From the NCBI RefSeq assembly GCF_013697085.1, contig NZ_JACEFT010000001.1, positions 248,001 through 312,000 on the forward strand: DNA of 64,000 bases. Direction: 5' to 3'. The notes beneath the pieces are model-generated. The model was not told the origin of the DNA, ran no database searches, and was given only the letters and a program-made list of their open reading frames with translations. The stretch comes from Billgrantia kenyensis (GTDB lineage: Bacteria; Pseudomonadota; Gammaproteobacteria; Pseudomonadales; Halomonadaceae). Positions 46,087-55,742 of this stretch are shown piece by piece (position 1 is the stretch's first letter; the number at the start of each line of letters is the position of its first letter). A program made the translations under genes and the position numbers.

Positions 46087-46121
46087 ACCTTGCATGGTCA
46101 ACTGGACGATCAGTCGTCGGC

Positions 46122-47090
46122 TTACTCGCCCATGGCATCTTCCATCACGCCCTCGGCCATATCGGCCATGACGCGTTCGATGGCAGGCATGGCAGCGTCG
46201 CGGAAGGCATCGATATCCGGCTCGATGATGGTCATGCCCGCTTTTTCCAGCTCTTCGAGATAGTACTCGTCGAGTTCGCGCTCGACCTCGGTGCCGTGCT
46301 GGCGAGCCACGTCGATGGCGTCGGCGATCAGCGCCTGGTCCTCTTCATCGAGGCCGTTCCACCAGCGCGAGCTTGCCACCCAGTTCCAGGGGAACATCAC
46401 ATGGCTGGTCAGGATGATGTGGTCCTGGACCTCCCACAGGCGACGAGTGTAGGGGGACGAGAGCGAGTTCTCGTGGCCGTCGACCTGGCGGGTCTGCATG
46501 GCCAGGTAGATTTCCGGTGCCGGCACGTTGACCACCTGAGCGCCGATCCCCTCCCACACCTCGAGCCATACCGGCAGCGACGGCAGGCGCAGGCGGAAAC
46601 CACGCAGGTCGTCAGGGGTATGGATCGCCTTGTTGGCAGTCATGTGCCGCGGGCCGCGATGCTGGGTGCCGAAGTACTTGATGCCGCCTTTCTCCTCGGC
46701 AATCTCGACCAGGCGCTGCCCGGAGGGGCTGTCCATGTAGGCGTCGACCTCTTCCCAGGTGGAAAAGAGGAACGGTACGGTGATGGCATCGTACTCGGGC
46801 GCATACTGCTGACGCCAGTTGCCGCCGGTAATGGAGATATGGGTCTGCCCCAGGTTCAGCAGCTCGAGCACCCCATCCTCGCTACCCAGCGACCCGGCAA
46901 GGAAGGGTCGCACGTTGAAGCGGCCGGGCGCCTGCTCTTCGAGGTATTCGGCAAAGCGTTCGACGGCCGCGCTTTCCGAGCCCCCCTCGCTCATGGTGTT
47001 GTTGACCTGAATTTCGATGGTACTGGCCAGCGCGAAGGGGGCGCTGAGCATACCGAGTGTGGCCAGCGTGGCAAGTAGTGACTTGCGCAT
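46122..47090 (-). CDS. TRAP transporter substrate-binding protein (DctP family), second system
   Basis: 322 residues from the ATG at 47090, with GGAGAG 5 bases upstream. A Sec signal peptide ends near ALAS-TIE (about residue 22). The DctP fold is seen in ESAAVERFAEYLEEQAPGRF, LGSEDGVLELLNLGQTHISI and DDLRGFRLRLPSLPVWLEVW, the latter carrying the substrate-binding Arg. It is the periplasmic receptor for an organic acid. The nearest catabolic genes are an SDR and, further on, a CaiB/HMG-CoA lyase pair. First gene of its operon. Confidence 0.93.
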   Translation of the reverse strand: MRKSLLATLATLGMLSAPFALASTIEIQVNNTMSEGGSESAAVERFAEYLEEQAPGRFNVRPFLAGSLGSEDGVLELLNLGQTHISITGGNWRQQYAPEYDAITVPFLFSTWEEVDAYMDSPSGQRLVEIAEEKGGIKYFGTQHRGPRHMTANKAIHTPDDLRGFRLRLPSLPVWLEVWEGIGAQVVNVPAPEIYLAMQTRQVDGHENSLSSPYTRRLWEVQDHIILTSHVMFPWNWVASSRWWNGLDEEDQALIADAIDVARQHGTEVERELDEYYLEELEKAGMTIIEPDIDAFRDAAMPAIERVMADMAEGVMEDAMGE

Positions 47091-47308
47091 GGTGCTCTCC
47101 TGATCGTTATCGTTATGTAACGCGATTTTTTTGATGGTTTTGTGATCTTGAAACATGGTTTTGCCACGCTCAAATCGGTTTTGATGAAGGCAGCCTTCGC
47201 CATTGACGATGGCTCTGCAGCCCCCTTGTCTCGGCGTTTCAGCGCCGACCGCCGCGCAGGCTGCGACTAATGGCTAATGTCATGACGCCGACAGCATGAG
47301 CTGAATGA

Positions 47309-48991
<1,683 letters not shown>

Positions 48992-49042
48992 GGCAGACCC
49001 TTTGCACAGTGCATGATGATTCGAGTCATCTTACGCCAAGGG

Positions 49043-49057
49043 TTCGTGAGTGACGAA
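49043..49057. promoter_or_regulatory. LysR-type operator candidate
   Basis: TTCGT-GAGTG-ACGAA is a perfect 5+5+5 inverted repeat in the 146-base gap between the LysR gene and the CaiB-type gene, about 52 bases from the LysR start. Size and place fit a LysR recognition site. Confidence 0.5.
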
Positions 49058-49137
49058 ATCACACTTCCTCTTTTCTGAATTGTTGCGGCTCGGCTTCTCG
49101 CGCATCCTGAGCACACCTTGCACAAGGAGTGCCGAAC

Positions 49138-50343
49138 ATGACAAAAGCGGACGACCGGCGCCTGCCGCTGGATGGATTGAAGGTTCTCGAGCTCGGCCAA
49201 TTGATTGCCGGCCCATTCGCCACCAAGCTTCTCGGTGAATTCGGTGCCGACGTGATCAAGGTGGAGCCTCCGCACTCAGGCGATCCACTTCGCCGCTGGC
49301 GAATGATCGAGGACGGCACCTCGCTCTGGTGGCACGTGCAGACCCGCAACAAGCGCTCGGTCTCGCTGGACCTGCGCAGCCACGAAGGGCAAGACCTGGT
49401 GCGCCAGCTGGTCGCCGAAGCAGACGTGCTGGTTGAGAACTTCCGTCCCGGCACGCTGGAGGGCTGGGGCCTGGGCTGGGAGGCACTTTCGGCCCTCAAC
49501 CCCGGGCTGATCATGGTGCGTGTCTCGGGCTACGGCCAGACTGGCCCCTACCGCGACAAACCGGGATTCGGCGTCATCGGTGAGGCCATGGGCGGGCTGC
49601 GCTACCTGACAGGCCAACCCGGCGAGCCTTCCGTGAGGGTCGGCGTCAGCATCGGCGATTCGCTATCTGCGCTCTATGCCGTGATCGGCACCCTGCTGGC
49701 CCTGCAGGAGCGCGCCCGAAGCGGTCAGGGCCAGGTGGTGGATATCGCCCTCTATGAGTCGGTCTTCGCCATGATGGAGAGCTTGCTGCCCGAGTACGAT
49801 GCCAGCGGCGAGATTCGCCAGCCCAGTGGCAGTGCACTGCCCGGCATCACCCCCTCCAATGCCTATCGTACCCGCAGCGGTGACTACGTGTTGATCGCCG
49901 GTAATGGCGACAGCATCTTCAAGCGCCTGATGCAGGTGATCGATCGCCAGGACCTGGCCAACGACCCCAAGCTTGCCCACAACGACGGCCGTGCCCGCGA
50001 GGCCAAGCGCATCGATGATGCCATCGAAGCCTGGACGCTGCAGCACGAGCGGGACGACATCCTGGCCCAGCTCGACAGTGTCCGGGTGCCGGCCGGCTAT
50101 CCCTACACCGCCGCCGACATTGCTCGAGACCCCCACTACCTGGCGCGGGAGATGATCCAGAGCATCACCCGTCCCAACGGCAAACCACTCAAGGTGCCCG
50201 GGGTACTGCCCAAGCTCAGCGCCACGCCGGGCCGGCTCGGCGATGGCGGCCCGGCACTCGGCCAGCACACCGACGAAGTTCTCGACGAGCTGGGAATCGA
50301 CGCTGAGACACGCGAGAAGCTGCGCCAGGCAGGCATCATCTGA
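49138..50343 (+). CDS. CaiB/BaiF-family CoA-transferase
   Basis: 401 residues from the ATG at 49138, which has AGGAG 8 bases upstream; a GTG at 49129 would overlap that site. Family III CoA-transferase features are LDGLKVLELGQLIAGPFATK, DVIKVEPPHSGDPLRRW, VENFRPGTLEGWGL and VSIGDSLSALYAVIG with the catalytic Asp. It moves CoA between two acids. A paired HMG-CoA lyase gene lies 23 bases downstream, so 3-hydroxy-3-methylglutarate is a reasonable acceptor, as for human SUGCT, but this is inference. Confidence 0.9.
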   Translation: MTKADDRRLPLDGLKVLELGQLIAGPFATKLLGEFGADVIKVEPPHSGDPLRRWRMIEDGTSLWWHVQTRNKRSVSLDLRSHEGQDLVRQLVAEADVLVENFRPGTLEGWGLGWEALSALNPGLIMVRVSGYGQTGPYRDKPGFGVIGEAMGGLRYLTGQPGEPSVRVGVSIGDSLSALYAVIGTLLALQERARSGQGQVVDIALYESVFAMMESLLPEYDASGEIRQPSGSALPGITPSNAYRTRSGDYVLIAGNGDSIFKRLMQVIDRQDLANDPKLAHNDGRAREAKRIDDAIEAWTLQHERDDILAQLDSVRVPAGYPYTAADIARDPHYLAREMIQSITRPNGKPLKVPGVLPKLSATPGRLGDGGPALGQHTDEVLDELGIDAETREKLRQAGII

Positions 50344-50366
50344 TCCGGTCATCTCAAGGAGCTTTC

Positions 50367-51281
50367 ATGACACGCTTGCAGATCAACGAGGTGGCCCCCC
50401 GCGACGGCCTGCAGATCGAGGCCGATTTCGTGCCCACCGAGGCCAAGATAGCCTTCATCGATGCCCTCTCGGCCACCGGACTGGCACGCATCGAGGCGAC
50501 CTCCTTCACCTCCCCCAAGGCCATCCCCAACCTGCGCGATGCCGAAGAGGTGGTACGTGGCATCCGGCGCCGGCCTGGCGTGGACATCACGGTGCTGGTG
50601 CCCAACCTGCGCGGCTGCGAGCGAGCGTTGGCCTGCGGCGTTGACGAGATCAACCTGGTGATGTCCGCCAGCGACTCCCACGGGCTCGCCAACCTGCGCA
50701 TGACGCCCAAGCAGTCCCTCGAACGCTTTACCGAGATATTGGCCGCCACCCAGGATGACAGGGTCTTCGTCAATGCCTCGCTCTCCACCGCCTTTGGCTG
50801 TCCCTTCGAAGGCGAAGTGCCCGAGTCGCGGGTGATCGAACTGGTTGAGCGCCTGCTGGAGCGTGGGGTTCAGGGAGTCACCCTGTGTGATACCACCGGC
50901 ATGGCCAACCCGGGCCAGGTTGCCAGACTGTGCGAGGCGGTGCAGGAACGCTGGCCTGCCACCCCCTTCACCCTGCACTTCCACAACACACGTGGGATGG
51001 GCCTGGCCAATGCGCTTGCCGCCTGGCAAACCGGTATCACGCGCTTCGACGCCTCCCTCGGCGGACTGGGGGGCTGCCCTTATGCCCCAGGGGCAACCGG
51101 CAATGTGTGCACCGAGGATCTGGTGCACATGTTCGAGCAGATGGGGGTAGAGACCGGCGTCGACCTGGATGCCCTGCTGGCAGTATCGGCCGGGCTACCG
51201 GAACTTGTGGGTCACGATACGCCGGGGCAGGTAGTCAAGGCGGGGAAGGCGGACCGGCGCTACCCCATGCCCAAGCGCTGA
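50367..51281 (+). CDS. Hydroxymethylglutaryl-CoA lyase
   Basis: 304 residues. The catalytic Arg is in NEVAPRDGLQIE (residue 12), the metal His pair in LHFHNTRGMGLANAL, and the flexible-loop cysteine in GLGGCPYAPGATGN. These define the HMG-CoA lyase family, which splits HMG-CoA to acetoacetate and acetyl-CoA at the end of leucine degradation. AGGAG is 9 bases before ATG. It follows the CaiB-type gene in one operon. HNTRG in place of HDTYG suggests a bacterial variant that may take related 3-hydroxy-3-methyl acyl-CoAs. No liuABCD genes are adjacent. Confidence 0.9.
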   Translation: MTRLQINEVAPRDGLQIEADFVPTEAKIAFIDALSATGLARIEATSFTSPKAIPNLRDAEEVVRGIRRRPGVDITVLVPNLRGCERALACGVDEINLVMSASDSHGLANLRMTPKQSLERFTEILAATQDDRVFVNASLSTAFGCPFEGEVPESRVIELVERLLERGVQGVTLCDTTGMANPGQVARLCEAVQERWPATPFTLHFHNTRGMGLANALAAWQTGITRFDASLGGLGGCPYAPGATGNVCTEDLVHMFEQMGVETGVDLDALLAVSAGLPELVGHDTPGQVVKAGKADRRYPMPKR

Positions 51282-51297
51282 TCTCGGCCCGGCCTCC

Positions 51298-51981
51298 TCA
51301 GAGCGCTTCGCCGATCCCCTTGACCACGTAGTGCTGCGCCACGCCGATGTGATAGTCGATCGCCTCGCGGCACTGATCGGGATCGCCGCTTGCCAGGGCA
51401 TCGAGCAGCGGCCAGTGGGAGGTGGATATGGAGTCGGGGTCGGCGTGGGTCTTGCCGATAAGGGCAATGCACAGCCTCAGCTCGTGGGTAATGTCGTCAT
51501 AGGCCTTGAGCAGGCGCTGGTTGCCAGAGAAGGAGATGACCATGCGATGGAAGACCAGGTCTTCCTCGATCTTGCGGCTGTCGTTGTCGTGGAGAGCGAC
51601 TTCGCACATCAGTTCGACCTGGCTCCGCAGCGCCGCTTCCTTCTCTGCATCGTAGGTCTCGACCAGCCGCGCCAGGGCATGGCGCTCGAGACACAGGCGC
51701 AAGTCGAAGATGTCGTTGAGCTCGGCCGCGTCCAGGGCCCTGACAAAGAACCCCCGCCGCGGCTGTGACACCAGCAGACCGCGACTTTCGAGCAGGCGTG
51801 CCGCCTCACGGACCGGCGCTCGACTCACCCCCAGATCCCGGGCCAGTTGCACTTCAGACAGTCGCTCGCCGGGCGTGTAGTACTGGCTGATGATTGCCTG
51901 AGTCAGGTAGTCGGCAACCTGATCCACCAGGTTTCGCTGCTGGATGATGCCGCCCTTGTCGAACGCATTGGAAGCTGTCAT
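51298..51981 (-). CDS. GntR-family (FCD subgroup) transcriptional regulator
   Basis: 227 residues. The winged helix is QVADYLTQAIISQYYTPGER, then EVQLARDLGVSRAPVREAAR, and the FCD domain follows (DLRLCLERHALARLV, HRMVISFSGN). It is divergent from the peptide-type ABC operon across 179 bases that contain GTCGAC palindromes, so it probably represses that operon and itself. Its 3' end is 16 bases from the convergent HMG-CoA lyase gene. Effector unknown. Confidence 0.92.
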   Translation of the reverse strand: MTASNAFDKGGIIQQRNLVDQVADYLTQAIISQYYTPGERLSEVQLARDLGVSRAPVREAARLLESRGLLVSQPRRGFFVRALDAAELNDIFDLRLCLERHALARLVETYDAEKEAALRSQVELMCEVALHDNDSRKIEEDLVFHRMVISFSGNQRLLKAYDDITHELRLCIALIGKTHADPDSISTSHWPLLDALASGDPDQCREAIDYHIGVAQHYVVKGIGEAL

Positions 51982-52037
51982 GCACCGAGGCCTAGATTAG
52001 ATTTGTTCTCACTACAGTATGACGTAAAGCCGAGGGA

Positions 52038-52067
52038 TGTCGACCGTCGATTGGCGACTGTCGACAG
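52038..52067. promoter_or_regulatory. Paired GTCGAC operator candidate
   Basis: TGTCGAC (52038-52044) and GTCGACA (52060-52066) form an inverted repeat 15 bases apart, and CTGTCGACAG (52058-52067) is itself a perfect 10-base palindrome. It lies in the divergent gap between the GntR gene and the ABC operon, about 95-120 bases before the latter. Confidence 0.5.
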
Positions 52068-52160
52068 TTTTCCGAAGCGCTGCTATGGTCAATAAGGCTA
52101 TAGCGGCATTTATCCTGCAAACACATAACAATCGCAGAGACAACAAGAAGGAATCCGAGA

Positions 52161-53717
52161 ATGAGAATGACGCCCTTGGCCGCGGCGGTCGCTGCTCTGG
52201 CCTTCACCTCCACCTTTGCCCTTGCCGACGAACCCAGGCATGGCGGCACCATCAACACCATCATCCAGCCCGAGCCACCCGGCCTCGTGCTCGGCATGAT
52301 CCAGAACGACCCCACCCGCAAGGTCGCCGGCAACATCTACGAGGGGTTGCTGCGCTATACCACCGACCTGGAACCACAGCCGCAGCTGGCGGAGTCCTGG
52401 GAAGTGAGCGACGATGGCCTGGTCTACACCTTCCGTCTGCGCGAAGGCGTGCTGTGGCATGATGGCGAACCGTTCACCGCTGCCGACGTGGTCTTCTCGG
52501 CCGATGAGTTCCATCGCGAACTCAACCCCAGCGCGCGTGCGGTACTGCAACACGTGGAGAGCATCGAGGCCGAAGACGACTACACCGTGGTCTTCACCCT
52601 TTCCGAACCGTTCGGCCCCTTCATGCTCTCCTTCGAGGCCGGCACCTTCACCATGGTGCCCAAGCACCTCTATGAAGGCACCGACTTCCGCGACAACGAG
52701 CACAACAGTCACCCCATCGGCACCGGGCCGTTCAAGTTCAAGAACTGGGACCGTGGCACCGTCATCGAGCTGGTTCGCTTCGACGACTACTACGAGGAAG
52801 ACCTGCCCTACCTCGACGGCATCAACTGGCACATCATCCCCGATGGTGCCTCCCGCGCGGTGGCTTATGAAAACGGCACCGTCGACGTGCTGCCCAACGG
52901 CACCGTGGAGAACTTCGATATCCCGCGCCTGACCGAGATGGACAACACCTGCGTCACGGAAGAGGGTCATGAATACTTCAGTCCCTTCGCCATGCTGTGG
53001 ATGAACAATCGCGAAGGGCCTACCGCCGACAAGCGCTTCCGCCAGGCGGTGATGTACGCCATGGACCGCGAGTTCGCCCGCGACGTGCTGTGGAACGAGC
53101 TGGGTGAAGTGCCGCTCTCCTCCTTCGGCTCCAACGCGCGTTTCCGTCACGATGGCCTCGATCCCTACGACCACGACCCGGATCGCGCCCGCGAGCTGCT
53201 CGAGGAGATGGGCTACGACGACGAGGAGGTGCGCCTGCTGCCGCTGCCCTACGGCGAGACCTGGACCCGCTGGGCCGAAGCGGTACAGCAGAACCTGCGT
53301 GAAGTGGGCATCAACGTGCGTACCCAGTCCACCGATGTGGGCGGCTGGAACCAGCGCCTCTCGGAGTGGGACTACGACCTCGCCTTCACCTTCCTCTTCC
53401 AGTACGGCGATCCGGCCCTGGGCATCACTCGCTCCTACCTGTCGGACAACATCGAGCGTGGCTCACCGTGGAACAACGTCGGCGGCTACGAGAACGAGCG
53501 GGTCGATGAGCTGTTCAACGAGGCTGCCACGGCCTTCCCGGAAGAAGAGCGTGAAGCCCTATACCGTGAAGCCCAGGAGATCATCCACGAGGACGTGCCG
53601 GTAGGCTGGCTGCTGGAGCTCGGCTTCCCGACCATCTATCGCTGCGACGTCAAGGACCTGGTCACGTCCGGCGTGGGGGTCAATGACGGCTTCAGGGACG
53701 CCTGGCTCGACCGCTGA
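52161..53717 (+). CDS. Peptide/opine-type ABC transporter substrate-binding protein (SBP_bac_5)
   Basis: 518 residues with AAGGA 8 bases before ATG. A Sec signal peptide ends at ALA-DEPRH (about residue 23). The family-5 binding fold is marked by IYEGLLRYTTDLEPQPQLAE, WHDGEPFTAADVVFSADEF, NSHPIGTGPFKFKNWDRG and DKRFRQAVMYAMDREFARD. Family members bind dipeptides, oligopeptides, nickel, glutathione or opines, so the ligand is not fixed. The downstream FAD hydroxyacid dehydrogenase and aminotransferase hint at an amino-acid derivative. First gene of an operon running to 60861. Confidence 0.92.
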   Translation: MRMTPLAAAVAALAFTSTFALADEPRHGGTINTIIQPEPPGLVLGMIQNDPTRKVAGNIYEGLLRYTTDLEPQPQLAESWEVSDDGLVYTFRLREGVLWHDGEPFTAADVVFSADEFHRELNPSARAVLQHVESIEAEDDYTVVFTLSEPFGPFMLSFEAGTFTMVPKHLYEGTDFRDNEHNSHPIGTGPFKFKNWDRGTVIELVRFDDYYEEDLPYLDGINWHIIPDGASRAVAYENGTVDVLPNGTVENFDIPRLTEMDNTCVTEEGHEYFSPFAMLWMNNREGPTADKRFRQAVMYAMDREFARDVLWNELGEVPLSSFGSNARFRHDGLDPYDHDPDRARELLEEMGYDDEEVRLLPLPYGETWTRWAEAVQQNLREVGINVRTQSTDVGGWNQRLSEWDYDLAFTFLFQYGDPALGITRSYLSDNIERGSPWNNVGGYENERVDELFNEAATAFPEEEREALYREAQEIIHEDVPVGWLLELGFPTIYRCDVKDLVTSGVGVNDGFRDAWLDR

Positions 53718-53734
53718 GCTCGCGTCAGCCCTGA

Positions 53735-53764
53735 CGGGGGGCGGCGCCAGCCGCCGCCCCGTTT
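53735..53764 (+). terminator. Hairpin after the peptide-binding-protein gene
   Basis: GGGGCGGC and GCCGCCCC form the core of a GC stem, extended by weaker pairs and followed by GTTTAAAG. It begins 18 bases after the stop and resembles an intrinsic terminator that must be passed to reach the permease genes. Confidence 0.65.
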
Positions 53765-53781
53765 AAAGAGGAGCAAATTGC

Positions 53782-53879
53782 CGAGCGAGATGAAGCGCAA
53801 GGCGCACGGAGCGCAGGAACCGGAGCATATGGGGTATATGTGAGGATTCCGAGCACCGCGCAACGCAGCGATTCGCTCG
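53782..53879. repeat. About 98-base imperfect dyad, probably an interspersed repeat
   Basis: Outer arms CGAGCGA (53782-53788) and TCGCTCG (53873-53879), middle arms rich in GCGC, and an inner CATAT-GGGGT-ATATG (53826-53840) share nearly the same centre. The whole looks like one long imperfect palindrome between the hairpin and the permease gene. No coding character. From memory similar stretches recur in Halomonas genomes; this is unverified. Confidence 0.5.
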
Positions 53880-53921
53880 CACAGGCATTTGCATACCTTC
53901 AAGCACCCAGAGGCTTGTTGC

Positions 53922-54899
53922 ATGCTCTACGCCCGATTGATCGTGATGCGGCTGCTCAAGGCCGTCGTCGTGCTGTTTCTGATCGTCATCTTCAACTTCT
54001 TCCTGATCCAGATGGCGCCGGGCGACCCCGCCGCCATCCTTGCCGGTGAAGCCGGCGCCACCGACGAAGAGTTCCTGCGCCAGCTGCGCGAGCGCTTCGG
54101 TCTCGACCAGCCGATGTACGTGCAACTGTGGCGCTATGTCTCCGGCATTGCCATGCTCGACTTCGGCTGGTCCTATCGCCAGGGCATGCCGGTACTCGAC
54201 CTGATCCTGGCACGACTGCCAGCCACCCTGCTGCTGACCGGCACCGCCTTCGTGCTGTCGCTGGCGCTGGGCATCCTGGCCGGCTCCATGGCTGCAGCTC
54301 GGGTCAAGAAGCCCTCCGGCTCCATCATCATGGCGCTGGCCCTGCTGTTCTACGCCACCCCGCTGTTCTGGGTAGCGCTGATGGCCGTGGTGCTGTTCTC
54401 GGTCTTCCTCGGCTGGCTGCCCGCCTACGGCATGTACACGGTGGGGGCCGGTCACACCGGTTTCGCCCTGGTGCTCGACGTGGGCAAGCACCTGATCCTG
54501 CCCGCCACCACCCTGGCGCTGTTCTTCATGGCGATCTACACCCGCATGACCCGCGCCTCGATGCTCGAAGCGAGCCAGCAGGACTACGTCAAGACCGCCC
54601 GCGCCAAGGGCCTCAGCCCGCGGGTGATCCAGCGCCGGCATATCCTGCGTAACGCCCTGCTTCCGATCATCACCCTGGCCGGCCTGCAGGCGGGCCAGAT
54701 GGTGGGCGGTGCGATTCTCACCGAGACGGTGTTCGCCTGGCCCGGGATCGGGCGACTGATGTTCGAGGCGCTGCAGCAACGCGACTACAACCTGCTGCTG
54801 GGCATCTTCTTCTTTTCTGCCGCCCTGGTCATCGTCTTCAACATCATCACGGACCTCGTCTACCGCCTGGCAGACCCGCGTATCAAGGAGGGGTCATGA
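53922..54899 (+). CDS. Peptide-type ABC transporter permease (DppB-like)
   Basis: 325 residues from the ATG at 53922; a TTG at 53889 and an ATG at 53946 are alternatives, and the ribosome site is weak. Six membrane segments. The N-terminal helix VVVLFLIVIFNFFLIQMAPG and the following DPAAIL are typical of DppB/OppB, and the transport loop is KTARAKGLSPRVIQRRHILR. The C-terminal LTETVFAWPGIGRLMFEAL is a family mark. It overlaps the next permease by 4 bases (ATGA) and lies 204 bases after the binding-protein gene. Confidence 0.92.
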   Translation: MLYARLIVMRLLKAVVVLFLIVIFNFFLIQMAPGDPAAILAGEAGATDEEFLRQLRERFGLDQPMYVQLWRYVSGIAMLDFGWSYRQGMPVLDLILARLPATLLLTGTAFVLSLALGILAGSMAAARVKKPSGSIIMALALLFYATPLFWVALMAVVLFSVFLGWLPAYGMYTVGAGHTGFALVLDVGKHLILPATTLALFFMAIYTRMTRASMLEASQQDYVKTARAKGLSPRVIQRRHILRNALLPIITLAGLQAGQMVGGAILTETVFAWPGIGRLMFEALQQRDYNLLLGIFFFSAALVIVFNIITDLVYRLADPRIKEGS

Positions 54900-55732
54900 G
54901 CTTCTTTGCCCGTTTCGCCCAGAACCGGGGCGCCCTGGTCGGCCTGGTGATCCTGTTCGCGATTATCCTGATGGCCATCCTGGCGCCCTTCCTCTATCCC
55001 GATTCGCCCTGGCGCATGGTGCAGCGTCCCTTCCTCTCCCCCATGGAGGTGGACGGCTTCTGGCTGGGTACCGATACCATGGGCCGCGACGTGGCCGCGG
55101 GGCTGATGCACGGGGCCTGGGTCTCGCTGCTGATCGGCCTGGTATCGACCATGGTGGCCTTGCTCATCGGCGTGCCGCTGGGCGCCATCGCCGGCTACTA
55201 TGGCGGGCTGATCGACGATGCGCTGATGCGCTTCACCGAGTTCTTTCAGACCATCCCCAACTTCGCCCTGGCCATCGTGCTGGTGGCGATCATGCAGCCC
55301 AGCGTGGTCTCCATCGTGTTGGCGATCGCCATCGTCAGCTGGCCGCCGGTGGCACGCCTGGTACGCGCGGAGTTCATGTCATTGCGCCATCGCGAGTACG
55401 TCGAGGCAGCACGCCTGGTCGGGCAGACCAACCGCACCATCATCCTGCGCCAGATCCTGCCCAATACCCTCTCGCCGATCATCGTGCTGGCCTCGCTGAT
55501 GGTAGCCACGGCAATCCTGCTGGAGTCGGCGCTGTCGTTCCTGGGCCTCGGCGATCCCAACGTGATGTCCTGGGGTTACATGATCGGTGCTGCCCGCACG
55601 GTGATCCGTCAGGCCTGGTGGTTGAGCTTCTTCCCCGGCCTCGCCATCCTGCTCACGGTACTGGCCCTCAACCTGGTCGGCGAGGGTCTCGACGACGCCC
55701 TCAACCCCAAGCTTGCCCGCGAACGCTCCTAG
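54896..55732 (+). CDS. Peptide-type ABC transporter permease (DppC-like)
   Basis: 278 residues. The DppC/OppC start RFAQNRGALVGLVILFAIIL is followed by FWLGTDTMGRDVAAGLMHGA and the transport loop EAARLVGQTNRTIILRQILP. About six membrane segments. The end NLVGEGLDDALNPKLARE is typical. With the DppB-like protein it forms the channel. The stop is 10 bases before the ATPase start, where AGGAGAGGG serves as ribosome site. Confident. Confidence 0.93.
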   Translation: MSFFARFAQNRGALVGLVILFAIILMAILAPFLYPDSPWRMVQRPFLSPMEVDGFWLGTDTMGRDVAAGLMHGAWVSLLIGLVSTMVALLIGVPLGAIAGYYGGLIDDALMRFTEFFQTIPNFALAIVLVAIMQPSVVSIVLAIAIVSWPPVARLVRAEFMSLRHREYVEAARLVGQTNRTIILRQILPNTLSPIIVLASLMVATAILLESALSFLGLGDPNVMSWGYMIGAARTVIRQAWWLSFFPGLAILLTVLALNLVGEGLDDALNPKLARERS

Positions 55733-55742
55733 GAGAGGGACC

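Noticed and set aside
53763-54779. Minus-strand 338-codon open frame opposite the DppB-like gene
   Set aside because: The plus strand carries a clear permease with family motifs; the minus product is low complexity (Gln, His, Gly).
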